From positions 1 through 44,587 of the forward strand of contig WTCE01000061.1 of assembly GCA_013138735.1 (NCBI GenBank): DNA of 44,587 nucleotides, written 5' to 3'. How positions within the stretch are numbered: the first letter of the stretch is position 1; every line of letters begins with the position of its first letter. The translations under genes and the position numbers were made by a program. This stretch comes from Crocinitomix sp. GTDB lineage: Bacteria; Bacteroidota; Bacteroidia; Flavobacteriales_D; Crocinitomicaceae. Below are positions 1 to 8,992 of this stretch, in pieces. The notes under the pieces were generated by a model. The model was not told the DNA's origin. It saw nothing but the letters and a program-made list of their open reading frames with translations, and did not search any database.

Positions 1-146
1 AAAGGAATGACGTTAATTTCTCGATAACAGTGTACTTTTCGTCACTTAGAACAATCCATAACTGTCATTCCCCTCATCAAGTTTGTTTCGTTTAATTTAT
101 ATAAAAACAAACATAGGAGAACAAGTCTAACATCTTTCATCTAAAA

Positions 147-1466
147 TTATTTCCTCATTGGTAAGGATCTAAATTTAGAGTACACTGGTTTGAATAGGGC
201 AATACTCGCCAATCCCGTTAGCACGCATATCAAGTAAACAACATCCCATGGATCATATCCCGAATATGGATCATGATAGTAACCGGCAAAATTGTACTGG
301 TTCAAACTGATGATTGAAAGATACACGAAGAGCGGTAAAATAGGCACCCAAAAATTGAAATACATACTCATTACATAAGCAGATTGGTTCAATCTATCCT
401 GTTTATAACCACGAATGAAAATAAACGCCACAATTGCGTATGCAATTAAAATGAATACGAAAAACAAATCTTCAATTCTGTTTGAGCGGTAAGAGCTATA
501 GAAGATTGCCCATAGAATCGCACCCAATATTCCTCCAACGAGTGGGGTTACACATAGGCTAATGAATCCAAATACAAAATGGCGTAAATTCATCTGTTTA
601 AAGATCCAAACCAATAATGCCAACCAACCTATAAATGCAAATGAAATTTTCCAAAACCAACCTTCTCCCCACAAACTGAATCCTGTGTTATCATGTAACC
701 TTCTAATTTTAGAAACTTTATTTGACACACCCCATGAGCCATCATAATAACTGTAATAATCATAGTCATCATAGGGCACATCATTGTTTATCCTATCTTC
801 TAGAATCATTTCAGGTGAACGTGTAATTGTGCCATAGGTGTATTTATTGTAAGCACCAACATAATTTTCTATCCGCTCGAGTACCTCTCTTTTGGTTAAT
901 GTTAATTCCTCTTCTTCTGTCCCATATTCGTAGTCATAATCGTCATAGTAATAATAGTCATAGACAAAATTACTTTCTGTAATTTCGAACGTATTATTAT
1001 CCAACATGGCGAAGCCTCCCTCTTCGTTTACTATTGAATTTCCGTCATTGAGATATATAATATCCTGTTTCACCTCATCTGCGCCTACTGCAATAGTCAT
1101 TTTATGATCATTCGAATAAGGAACAACCAGAATGAGGCCGTATGCTACTGTAAACACACATGCATAAAGGATAAAATTCAAATACTCCTCTAAAATCGTC
1201 AGCTTTCCGCCACTTTTAGAAACGTTGTAGCGCGACTGAAAAATGAACCAATAAACTAAATAAACCAATACAGGAATAATCATCATCAAAACTGGCAATT
1301 GTGATTCAGGTTTATCTCCTTTCGGATCCCAGCCAATGGCTAGGTTTCCTAAATAAATGATTAGGATTAAACCAATTCCTATTGGTAAAAAAGAGTGCAC
1401 GCGTGTTACCCAAATTGACGGCAAATAGTGCAATAAATAATCGTCTATTTTTTTAAATAATTTCAC
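147..1466 (-). CDS. ABC-transporter-associated polytopic membrane protein
   Basis: 439 aa, probably the membrane partner of the ATPase encoded 11 bp upstream on the same strand; the two look like one operon. I see hydrophobic segments near residues 25-42, 58-75, 93-114, 272-290, 298-325, 334-355, 370-390 and 410-428, so about eight membrane spans. Between the third and fourth spans is a soluble loop of about 150 residues (about 120-265) with an extreme tyrosine/aspartate run (residues about 168-183), followed by a glutamate run. I do not recognise a named family. The arrangement resembles ABC-2 type exporters of Bacteroidota, where a permease-like protein follows its ATPase. The substrate is unknown. 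Confidence 0.7.
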   Translation of the reverse strand: MKLFKKIDDYLLHYLPSIWVTRVHSFLPIGIGLILIIYLGNLAIGWDPKGDKPESQLPVLMMIIPVLVYLVYWFIFQSRYNVSKSGGKLTILEEYLNFILYACVFTVAYGLILVVPYSNDHKMTIAVGADEVKQDIIYLNDGNSIVNEEGGFAMLDNNTFEITESNFVYDYYYYDDYDYEYGTEEEELTLTKREVLERIENYVGAYNKYTYGTITRSPEMILEDRINNDVPYDDYDYYSYYDGSWGVSNKVSKIRRLHDNTGFSLWGEGWFWKISFAFIGWLALLVWIFKQMNLRHFVFGFISLCVTPLVGGILGAILWAIFYSSYRSNRIEDLFFVFILIAYAIVAFIFIRGYKQDRLNQSAYVMSMYFNFWVPILPLFVYLSIISLNQYNFAGYYHDPYSGYDPWDVVYLICVLTGLASIALFKPVYSKFRSLPMRK

Positions 1467-1477
1467 GTGTAATGGTT

Positions 1478-2389
1478 TTAATCGTTAAATAATCTTCTTG
1501 TAGATGAGCTAATATTTCTGAAATACATCACCTTTCCACCTTTTTTCAAAATAATATCTAAAAAGGCTTCAGCGCTTAAATCTAAACGCACTTTAACATG
1601 AACAGTTTTGCCAACAACATTCAATGCACCACCTTCTGGTATCAATTCTTTTAATATGCTAATGTCTAAATCCGTTTGAATTTCAAATTCGTTGAAGGTT
1701 CTTGATTCGCCAATTTTATCAACTTCTCCCGAATAAATCATTTCACCTTTTTTCAGGAAAACAATTGAATCTGAAACATTTTCAATTTCATGCAATTGCT
1801 GTGAACTCAAAATCACACTTACATTTCGACCGGGCTCAGTCACAATAGTTCTCAAATCAGCCAAGAATTTTTCTTGTGCATTGATATCTAAATTCGCAAT
1901 TGGCTCATCTAATACAAGCAGTTCAGGACTGCCAATTAGCATTTTCGCCAATTGAAAACGCAAACGATAACCTGTAGAGATCTCTTTCCATTTTAAGTCG
2001 GCATATTCTTGTAAGCCCAATTTCTCAAGCAGCTCATCAACCATAAAATCGGCTTCATCCCCATTAATTCCTCGAATACTCGCTTCAAAAATTAAGTTAG
2101 ACTTTAATAAACCATGCCATTTAGGAATGCGTTGCGAAATATAAGCCACTCTTGAACGAATGTTCTCCCAAGTTAAAACGGCAACTTCATTCTCTCCAAA
2201 ATATGACATAGAACCTGTGTCATGCGAAAGTTCACCCGCAATTATTCGAAGAAGTGTGGTTTTACCATTTCCGTTTTCACCAACAACTCCCGTTATTTTT
2301 CCTGATTCTAATCCCAAAGTAATATCCGACAAGGTAAATGCACCATTGGGGTATCGTTTGGTTAAATCTGTACATGAAAATAATTTCAT
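1478..2389 (-). CDS. ABC transporter ATP-binding protein
   Basis: 303 aa cytoplasmic ATPase. Walker A is GENGNGKT at residues 37-44, the ABC signature is a degenerate STGYR at 138-142 (LSGGQ in most members), and Walker B ELLVLDEP is at 156-163. The C-terminal 80 residues form an extra domain like that of ABC-2 drug/polysaccharide exporters. The next gene downstream encodes a polytopic membrane protein, so the pair probably forms an exporter whose substrate cannot be read from the sequence. Confidence 0.88.
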   Translation of the reverse strand: MKLFSCTDLTKRYPNGAFTLSDITLGLESGKITGVVGENGNGKTTLLRIIAGELSHDTGSMSYFGENEVAVLTWENIRSRVAYISQRIPKWHGLLKSNLIFEASIRGINGDEADFMVDELLEKLGLQEYADLKWKEISTGYRLRFQLAKMLIGSPELLVLDEPIANLDINAQEKFLADLRTIVTEPGRNVSVILSSQQLHEIENVSDSIVFLKKGEMIYSGEVDKIGESRTFNEFEIQTDLDISILKELIPEGGALNVVGKTVHVKVRLDLSAEAFLDIILKKGGKVMYFRNISSSTRRLFND

Positions 2390-2534
2390 AAATATGATTC
2401 AGTTAGTATTGCGCTTAACATTGCGCTGATCTGTACGGAAAAATACGTTTTTTATTTCCAGAATTAGGTGGATTTGGGGATTAATTTATTATTCGGGGGA
2501 GTTCTAATGGAATTTGATTCTTAATTGAAATAAA

Positions 2535-2566
2535 AAAAAGGATGCTATATAATAAGCATCCTTTTT
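2535..2566. terminator. Strong hairpin with A- and T-tracts, bidirectional terminator-like
   Basis: A perfect 12-bp stem AAAAAGGATGCT / AGCATCCTTTTT with an 8-nt loop. It looks like an intrinsic terminator usable from either strand. It lies between divergently transcribed genes, where no obvious transcript should end. Confidence 0.55.
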
Positions 2567-2876
2567 GCGATAATATAAATCTATAATTTTTTGGGACTAG
2601 TGTTAATTGATCTCCGTTTCAAATATAATAGCTAAGTGCAAGATATAGCCCGAAAATAACTTAAACGGATGGTTTTATTGAGTGATTTGTTGCAAGTTCC
2701 TGCTGAACATAAAAAATACTTGGTTCAGTCTAAGCATCTCAAGTTTTTGATTGCCGAAAATTACTGATTTAAATAAAAAAAGGAAATCAAATAATAACAA
2801 CCTTGGCTTTGTCACAATATTTTCAAAAAAGAACCCCCTCTTTATTACAAAATATTAGAAAAATAATCTCTGGGCT

Positions 2877-3008
2877 ATGAATCCTTCGACTAAAAAGGGT
2901 TTATTAGGTTTCCTAGATGTTCAAATTGCAAAACGTGCATTAGAGTGGATATCAAGATTAACTATAGCATCAACAGCTTCTGAATTCATTATCGAGTACC
3001 TCTTCTAA
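2877..3008 (+). CDS. Possible small protein, 43 aa
   Basis: ATG-initiated ORF with balanced composition, encoding a possibly amphipathic peptide rich in Leu, Ile, Ala and Ser (starts MNPSTKKGLLGFL, ends EFIIEYLF). It sits 57 bp before the histidine kinase start on the same strand. There is no recognisable ribosome-binding site, but Bacteroidota often lack one. No family recognised; it may be chance. Confidence 0.22.
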   Translation: MNPSTKKGLLGFLDVQIAKRALEWISRLTIASTASEFIIEYLF

Positions 3009-3064
3009 ATAGAGGCCTAAAGAACTCATTTTCATCAATTGAAATTATGCTTACATTTAAGCCT

Positions 3065-4666
3065 ATGAAAATATTTTTGCTCGCCTTACTTTTTCTTCCT
3101 GTTTTGGTTAGCGCCCAAACTTCAGCTGAAATACAGGATGAGTTGAAGGTCCATTTTAAATTGGCGGATCAATATAATGACATTGCACTTTACGTAGAAT
3201 GCCTTGGGGAATTGGATGCAATCATAGAGATTTCGAATAATAATAACTTGGAAGAGTCATTAATAAAGGCAAGTATAAAAAAGGCCGAAATTTTTAGAAA
3301 AACTCAAAGTTTTGAACGCGGAATCAATTTACTTGAATCGCTTAAAGAAACTGAAAGATTCCCTCAATTACATGTTCAAAAACTAGGGAGATTAGCGGCT
3401 CTATACGCGGAGAATGGAGCGTTAGACCCGAAAGTTCAAGATGATTCCGTTGCTGCTTTTACCGCCGAAGGAATTGATTTGGCCCTGAAATTTGGTTTTG
3501 TTGGAGAAGAAGCAGGCTTACGAAATGAACTTGGTTTTAGACAAAATCGTCACCGGGACTTTGATAACGGATTGGAAAACTTGTTAAGATCAGCAGAATT
3601 ATTTCAAACTATTGGAGACAAGGAAAATGAAGCCGGAGCACTGATAAACGTGCTAGACTTATACGTCAATAAGGGAGATTTTGACCGATTTGACTCATTA
3701 TATCCCATACTCGTTTCTCAAGTTGAAGGTACAGATTGGCATTCTGCGCAAGGCAAATTATTCAGCATAATTGCAGCACCGTTTGATGCAAAGGACGATA
3801 CTGTATCAGCATATTACTGGATGAGTCTTGCAAATAGCCAAACAGTTCAGCAGATAGAAAAAACAAACTCAGCTCAAATGGCTGCGTTTAAAATTATTCA
3901 TGACACTAATATATATAAAGAAGATGCGCTTCGAAAATCTAGAGATCTTGAACGCCAGAACAGTAAAACACAGCAACTTTATTTCTTTATAGTTATTCTG
4001 ATTCTTGTAGTTATAATTGTAATACTCATCTTTTTCCGTGAACGCCGTTTAAAACAAACATTAAATCGCACGGTTATGGATTTGAACATACTCAATGAAA
4101 AGTATCAAATGTTGATGGTTGAAAGCAATCACCGCATAAAAAACAATCTTCAAATGATCATTTCAATGTTAGAGTACACAAAAAAAAGAGCAAAAAATTA
4201 TGACCCCAAATTTGTCATGAGTATTTCAAGTAAAATTCGAACCATTAGTGCACTTCATAAACATTTGTATTTAGATGTACATAATGGAATGGTAGAATTA
4301 GCTCCTTATTTTTCAGAAATAATCGAACACTATAAGGCTATTGGAATAAACTATGAGATTAATCAAGCCGTTTGTCCTGTGCAAATACAAGGAGAGCGAA
4401 TTGTTTACTTCGGACTAATTTTAAATGAGATGTTGGCGAATACTTTACAGCATGGAGAATCCAATAGTGACCAAGTGATAATTGAAGTAAAAACACATAA
4501 AGAGGGTTATACTTTTATATATTCGGATGATTCTGTTCATCCAGAAAAGGCAAGTGAAGGGATAGGCGTTGGATTAATTGAGAAATTAGTTAAAAGGGTG
4601 AAGGGCGTTGATTATAAATTGGATTTACAAAAAGGTAAATATGAATTCAGTTTTAAATCTGATTAA
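3065..4666 (+). CDS. TPR-containing sensor histidine kinase, HisKA_2 type
   Basis: Membrane sensor kinase of 533 aa. I chose the ATG at 3065 because it begins directly with a signal peptide (MKIFLLALLFLPVLVSAQ); an in-frame ATG 18 bp upstream gives 539 aa. Order (numbering from the upstream ATG): exported helical TPR-like sensor region about 25-300, one membrane span about 311-330, a short coiled coil, the phospho-acceptor His362 in NHRIKNNLQ (HisKA_2 signature), then an HATPase domain with N-box Asn460/Asn465 and G-box GIGVGL (505-510). A LytTR response regulator is encoded convergently with a 4-bp overlap at the stops and is the likely partner. The signal sensed is unknown. Confidence 0.88.
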   Translation: MKIFLLALLFLPVLVSAQTSAEIQDELKVHFKLADQYNDIALYVECLGELDAIIEISNNNNLEESLIKASIKKAEIFRKTQSFERGINLLESLKETERFPQLHVQKLGRLAALYAENGALDPKVQDDSVAAFTAEGIDLALKFGFVGEEAGLRNELGFRQNRHRDFDNGLENLLRSAELFQTIGDKENEAGALINVLDLYVNKGDFDRFDSLYPILVSQVEGTDWHSAQGKLFSIIAAPFDAKDDTVSAYYWMSLANSQTVQQIEKTNSAQMAAFKIIHDTNIYKEDALRKSRDLERQNSKTQQLYFFIVILILVVIIVILIFFRERRLKQTLNRTVMDLNILNEKYQMLMVESNHRIKNNLQMIISMLEYTKKRAKNYDPKFVMSISSKIRTISALHKHLYLDVHNGMVELAPYFSEIIEHYKAIGINYEINQAVCPVQIQGERIVYFGLILNEMLANTLQHGESNSDQVIIEVKTHKEGYTFIYSDDSVHPEKASEGIGVGLIEKLVKRVKGVDYKLDLQKGKYEFSFKSD

Positions 4667-5322
4667 AAATCCTTATAACTTCTGGAGATAGGGACAACAT
4701 GTTCACCAACAACCAATTCTGTAGATTTTTTTTGTAAGATGTAATGTTTATTTACAATATAGGAGCGGTGCGTGCGAACAAAGTTGCTTGGAAGTTCTTC
4801 TTCTATTTCTTTTAACAGTTTTCGTTGAATAATTTGCTTGTTTTTTGTTTGGATTTGAATGTAAGCGCCATCTGATTTGATAAAAATAATCTCTTTTGGA
4901 TCAATTTCTTCAACTCCATGATGTCCTCTAAGTTTTATCTTGTCAGGAATTTCTAAAGACACAATTTCCAATGCTGCTATTACATCATTCTCATTGAACG
5001 GTTTACTGAGATAAGCTTTTGGAGCAAGAAAGGCAGCCTTTTTAAGAATTGCTAAATCTTTGTTCGCTGTTAAAAAAATAAAGGGTATTTTCCGTTCTTG
5101 TAATTTAGCCGCAACTTCCAATCCAAGTATCTTTTCTGATAAAAAAATATCCACAAGCGCAACATCAAACTTCCAATCGGTTTCTTCTAAAAACTCTTCA
5201 CCGCTATGATACACACCAACAACATCATAACCTTGACTAGCAATCATATCATTCAAGTGATCGGCAACAAAGAATTCGTCTTCTAAAATAACGATTCGCA
5301 TAGGAACCTTTTTGTTTGACAT
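4663..5322 (-). CDS. LytTR-family response regulator
   Basis: 219 aa cytoplasmic transcription regulator. The receiver domain (about 8-125) has the acidic pair Glu14/Asp15, phospho-acceptor Asp58 in VALVDIFL, Thr85 and Lys107. The LytTR DNA-binding domain (about 130-219) has the typical FVRTHRSYIVN motif. The domain order is the AlgR/LytR type common in Bacteroidota. The stop codon overlaps that of the convergent HisKA_2 kinase by 4 bp, which suggests a matched pair. A second in-frame Met (residue 8) directly before the receiver fold is an equally good start. Confidence 0.88.
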   Translation of the reverse strand: MSNKKVPMRIVILEDEFFVADHLNDMIASQGYDVVGVYHSGEEFLEETDWKFDVALVDIFLSEKILGLEVAAKLQERKIPFIFLTANKDLAILKKAAFLAPKAYLSKPFNENDVIAALEIVSLEIPDKIKLRGHHGVEEIDPKEIIFIKSDGAYIQIQTKNKQIIQRKLLKEIEEELPSNFVRTHRSYIVNKHYILQKKSTELVVGEHVVPISRSYKDF

Positions 5323-5949
5323 ATTATTAGTTTAAGCTCATTTTTACTGCTTCATTCACTTTTTCATTTACGCTTTATGACAAAGCATCACTAGTATGCT
5401 AATTTGCATGCTTCGCTCAAAATCAAGAGATATGAGCAATCGTTAATGTAAAACTAGTATTATAAACGATAGTATTCGATTCCCTTGTTATGAACGAAGG
5501 TTTTTTGTTGTGTATCACATAAAAACTTCTTACAAACATAATTTTGAAAAAAAAGAGGCATTGTTATCATAACTATTTTTAATGGTAGAATTAACTCAAT
5601 CTCTTTTTAATTGAGATGAATATTTAAACCGATTAGGCCATATAAATTATATGGCCTAATCGGTTTATTTTTCGAATGCTTTAAGTTTTTAAATCAAGTA
5701 TTAGTGATATTTCGCTTAGCAAAGCAAGTTATGATTCCCCCAAAAAACTAACCAAACGAAGCTTATTCCAGGTTGATTTTGGTCATTCACAACATAATTT
5801 GTCTGTTCATGACAATTACTAAAAAATTAAAAAAAAGCAACCTAAGTTTGGATCGAATATTAACACGATAAGTTTTAAACGATTCCTCTCCTCTCAAAAA
5901 ACAAGAGTGATTAACAAAATTGTTTAATTCCAAATTTAATAAATGCGTT
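5323..5949. other. Intergenic region, 627 bp
   Basis: Divergent spacer between the response regulator and the T9SS-exported protein. It contains a short hairpin (about 5392-5411), CTCAAT/ATTGAG arms at about 5595-5615 and a nearly perfect 41-bp palindrome (5626-5666). I see no convincing protein gene in it. Confidence 0.5.
5626..5666. terminator. 41-bp near-perfect palindrome, terminator-like
   Basis: Left arm 5626-5645 starts AAACCGATTAGGCCATATAA; right arm 5647-5666 is its exact reverse complement, with one base between. A T-rich stretch follows. It looks like an intrinsic terminator, yet it lies between divergent genes, so it may instead end an unannotated small RNA. Confidence 0.55.
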
Positions 5950-8724
5950 ATGAAAAAAATGATTATGTCTATTGCCATGTTGATTGCAATAGGAGCAAAT
6001 GGTCAAGGCTTTTTGAATGGAAGCTTTGAATCAACCACATCAACTGGCTGTGATTACAACAACTCAATTCCGTCCTTCAATTCCAAAATGGATAACGCTG
6101 AAATGTATGATGGTTGGGAATTAGATATTCACGAAGATGGATGTTATGTAAGTTCATTGCCAGATGGCATAAAAGCCCTTGGATTACATTCGACTGATGC
6201 TGTCAATATTGAATTAACAGACGCGTTGATTTCAGGAGAAGAATACGACATAACTTTTTGGATACATGGGAATTCTTCATTCGGTAGTGTACTAGGAGCT
6301 TTGCAATTGGGAAGTACGGAAGATTCAGGATTAGGTGGAACATTTATAGGGAGTGCTATTTCAGTAGCGCTCGATACATGGGAAGAGCATACATTCAGGT
6401 TTACAGCACCAAATAATGGGACACATATTTCCGCTCGAAATGTTGGTTTAAGTGGTGTTTGGAATCAAATCGACGATTTTAGTATTATATTAGCCTGTGA
6501 TGCACTGACAACTTCTGTTTCTGACACAGAAGTATGTATTGGAGAAACGGTGACATTAGAGGCTTCTTCTGAAATTGGAGGAACAGTTACATGGAATTTA
6601 GGAGTGGAAGATGGTGTCGCATTTGAACCACCAGTAGGAACGACAACTTATATCGCAACAAGTGACAATCCAGATGACTGTCAATTCTCGGTTGATATCA
6701 CGGTACACGAGTCACCTACCGTAACAGCAAGTGTAGATGATGCTGAAATTTGTTATGGATACGCAGTTGTTTTCTCAGGTGGTGGAGCAGACACTTATAC
6801 TTGGGATATGGGAGTAGTAGATGGAACTTATTTTGCACCTGAAGTGGGTACAGAAACATATACAGTAACCGGAACGGATATTAATGGTTGTGAAAATACA
6901 GCTTCAATTGATGTAACTGTTCATGATGTGCCAACGGTAACAGGAAGTGTAGATGATGACGAAATTTGTTTGGGAGATTCATTTACTTTCACTGGAGCCG
7001 GAGCAGACACCTATGATTGGGATTGGGGTATAATTGATGGCGTTCCGTATAATCCAGGATATGCTGGTACATTTTTGTTTGAAGTAACGGGAACAGATGT
7101 TAATGGTTGTCAAAATCACGATACAGTTATGGTTGGAGCAACGGTACATGCCTTACCTACAGTAACCGCAAGTGTTGATGATGCAGATATTTGTTTCGGT
7201 GAGTCAGTAACATTTACTGGTACTGGAGCTACAGATTATGATTGGGATATGGGCGTGTCTGATGGTGTTGCATTTACCCCTTTAGTAGATGGAACAACAA
7301 CTTATACCGTAACAGGAACAGACGATAACGATTGTGAAAACACAGCTACGGTTGACGTTGATGTAAATCCAGAAATGTTTCTTTCTTTCGTTATTATTGA
7401 TGAAACAATGGGTGACGGAGAAATTGATTTGACTGTTACGGGAGGTGTTCCGGCTTATACTTATGATTGGGATACGGATGAAGCGGATGATTTTGATGAC
7501 CCACAAGATTTGACAGACTTATCTGCCGGTTTCTATACCGTTGTTGTTAGAGATGCATCAGGTTGTGAACAAGATTCAATTGTAGAGGTTATCTTATTAT
7601 GTACACCGCTTGCTGTTGTAGTTTCTGAATATTCAATCTGTGATAATGAATTACTAATTCTAGATGCTACTTCTGAAACAGGAGGAACTATTACATGGGA
7701 TGGCGGAGCAATTGATGGTATTGGTTTTTATCCAGAAATGACTGGAACAATTACTTATACTGCAACAAGTGATGATCCTTTAGATTGTCCAATGTCTGTA
7801 GAAATTGAAGTATTGGCCTCCCCTACTGTTATACCATCAGTTGGTGGTGAAAATTACTGTGATGGAGACGCCATTGTTTTAAGTGCTGGCGGAGATGCTG
7901 ATAGTTTCGAATGGGACCCTATTGATTTAACTCCTGGTGTTGGCGTAACTACTTATACCTTAACAGGAACTTATGATGCAACAGGTTGTTCTACTTCTGA
8001 ATCAATTGATGTAACTGTACATGCTTTACCAACTGTAAATGCAAATGTAGATCTTGAAGAAGTATGTATTGGAAACCCAGTTGTATTAACTGGGTCTGGT
8101 GCTACAACTTACGATTGGGACCCAGCTGATATTATGGATGGAGAAGAGCATTTCCCTGGAGATGTTGGAACTTATTCTTATACTGTAACCGGAACTGACG
8201 ATAACGGATGTTTAAATACAGATGAAATTAGCATTACCGTTGTAGAAGAAATTGAAATCACTTATATCGTTATAGATGAAATCATTTTCGAAGATGGTGA
8301 AATTGATATCACTGTTACTGGCGGTGTAACTCCTTATACTTTTGATTGGGACAATGATGGAACTGGAGATTTTGATGATGATGAAGACTTGACTGGTTTA
8401 GCAGATGCCGTTTATACTGTAACAGTAAATGGTAGCACAGGTTGCTCAGCACAAGCTGTCATTATTTTAGGACGTCAGGCAAGTATCGGTGAGTTTGATT
8501 CTCAAAACATCAATGTATATCCAAATCCAACAGTAGATCAAATTACGATTACTGTTGAAGGATTCTTTACTTACACTTTATTTGATGCAGCTGGAGGATT
8601 AATTCTGACAGGAAATGCTACAGATCAAGAAGAATTATCGCTTGAGGAACTTCCAGCAGGAGTTTATTTTGTGAAAATTCAAAATGAACAAAAAACAGAA
8701 AGTGTTCAAGTAGTTAAGAACTAG
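5950..8724 (+). CDS. Secreted Ig-like / SprB-like repeat protein with type IX secretion tail
   Basis: 924 aa from the ATG at 5950; it starts with a signal peptide (MKKMIMSIAMLIAIGANGQ), so the in-frame TTG upstream at 5920 is unlikely. A non-repetitive N-terminal domain (about 20-185) has the look of a carbohydrate-binding-like fold. Tandem 75-85-aa modules follow (about 185-840). Most are Ig/PKD-like, carrying a Cys near the start and a TYTVTGTDxNGC-type end. Two are SprB-like (about 480-547 and 771-840; Y-D-W-D ... L-x-A-G-x-Y-T-V-x-V). The C-terminal about 75 residues match a T9SS sorting domain (VYPNP ... LPAGVYFVKI ... VVKN). It is likely exported across the outer membrane and anchored or released as an adhesin. 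The acidic, Thr/Gly-rich composition is typical. A terminator follows. Confidence 0.88.
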   Translation: MKKMIMSIAMLIAIGANGQGFLNGSFESTTSTGCDYNNSIPSFNSKMDNAEMYDGWELDIHEDGCYVSSLPDGIKALGLHSTDAVNIELTDALISGEEYDITFWIHGNSSFGSVLGALQLGSTEDSGLGGTFIGSAISVALDTWEEHTFRFTAPNNGTHISARNVGLSGVWNQIDDFSIILACDALTTSVSDTEVCIGETVTLEASSEIGGTVTWNLGVEDGVAFEPPVGTTTYIATSDNPDDCQFSVDITVHESPTVTASVDDAEICYGYAVVFSGGGADTYTWDMGVVDGTYFAPEVGTETYTVTGTDINGCENTASIDVTVHDVPTVTGSVDDDEICLGDSFTFTGAGADTYDWDWGIIDGVPYNPGYAGTFLFEVTGTDVNGCQNHDTVMVGATVHALPTVTASVDDADICFGESVTFTGTGATDYDWDMGVSDGVAFTPLVDGTTTYTVTGTDDNDCENTATVDVDVNPEMFLSFVIIDETMGDGEIDLTVTGGVPAYTYDWDTDEADDFDDPQDLTDLSAGFYTVVVRDASGCEQDSIVEVILLCTPLAVVVSEYSICDNELLILDATSETGGTITWDGGAIDGIGFYPEMTGTITYTATSDDPLDCPMSVEIEVLASPTVIPSVGGENYCDGDAIVLSAGGDADSFEWDPIDLTPGVGVTTYTLTGTYDATGCSTSESIDVTVHALPTVNANVDLEEVCIGNPVVLTGSGATTYDWDPADIMDGEEHFPGDVGTYSYTVTGTDDNGCLNTDEISITVVEEIEITYIVIDEIIFEDGEIDITVTGGVTPYTFDWDNDGTGDFDDDEDLTGLADAVYTVTVNGSTGCSAQAVIILGRQASIGEFDSQNINVYPNPTVDQITITVEGFFTYTLFDAAGGLILTGNATDQEELSLEELPAGVYFVKIQNEQKTESVQVVKN

Positions 8725-8742
8725 AATAGTTTTAAAAATAAT

Positions 8743-8778
8743 AAAAGCCCACCAAGATTAATTTCTTGGTGGGCTTTT
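8743..8778 (+). terminator. Intrinsic terminator of the repeat-protein gene
   Basis: 15-bp stem AAAAGCCCACCAAGA / TCTTGGTGGGCTTTT with a 6-nt loop, followed by more T, 18 bp after the stop codon. Confidence 0.85.
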
Positions 8779-8796
8779 TTGTACCTGAGCTTGGAC

Positions 8797-8852
8797 AAAT
8801 ATCAAACCAACATCTTGTAAAATATCAAGTATTAAGGAATTCAGTCGTTAAG
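8797..8852 (+). repeat. 56-nt intergenic repeat, copy 1
   Basis: Matches 10394-10449 in direct orientation, ungapped, with 50/56 identity; all six differences are transitions. The two copies bracket the ric and rrf2 genes. Confidence 0.75.
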
Positions 8853-8909
8853 CTTTTAACCCGCGTGAGACTATTCCCAAACCTAAAGCCCTAACATAAA
8901 GCTTCTCAA

Positions 8910-8956
8910 ATACTGACAATTGTCAGTATATAATTCAATATTTAATCGGACATTTA
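8910..8956 (+). promoter_or_regulatory. Palindromic operator plus -7 box of ric
   Basis: A perfect 20-bp palindrome (8910-8929, ATACTGACAATTGTCAGTAT) with core TGAC-AATT-GTCA centred at 8919.5. The -7-like box GACATTTA (8949-8956) ends 36.5 bp from that centre, the same geometry as the TGAT-N4-ATCA promoters further right. The C/G in the half-site suggests a regulator other than the canonical FNR-type one: the 208-aa Crp/Fnr protein, or the Rrf2 protein. Confidence 0.65.
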
Positions 8957-8992
8957 TATCCAATTAAATTAATCAGCATTAAAAAAAACTTT

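Larger units (their letters stand above)
2430..3064. other. Intergenic region, 635 bp
   Basis: Divergent spacer between the ABC operon and the histidine kinase. It holds a terminator-like hairpin (2535-2566), a weak 43-codon ORF (2877-3008) and otherwise AT-rich sequence in which I see no gene. Confidence 0.5.

Noticed and set aside
81-113. GTTTGTTT / AAACAAAC arms after the membrane-protein gene
   Set aside because: The loop is long and AT-only, with no T-tract on the right side for a terminator; probably chance in AT-rich DNA.
6490-8470. Repetitive DNA in the exported protein as a CRISPR-like or tandem DNA repeat
   Set aside because: The repeats are protein-level Ig/SprB modules of 75-85 codons with diverged DNA, not short identical repeats with spacers.
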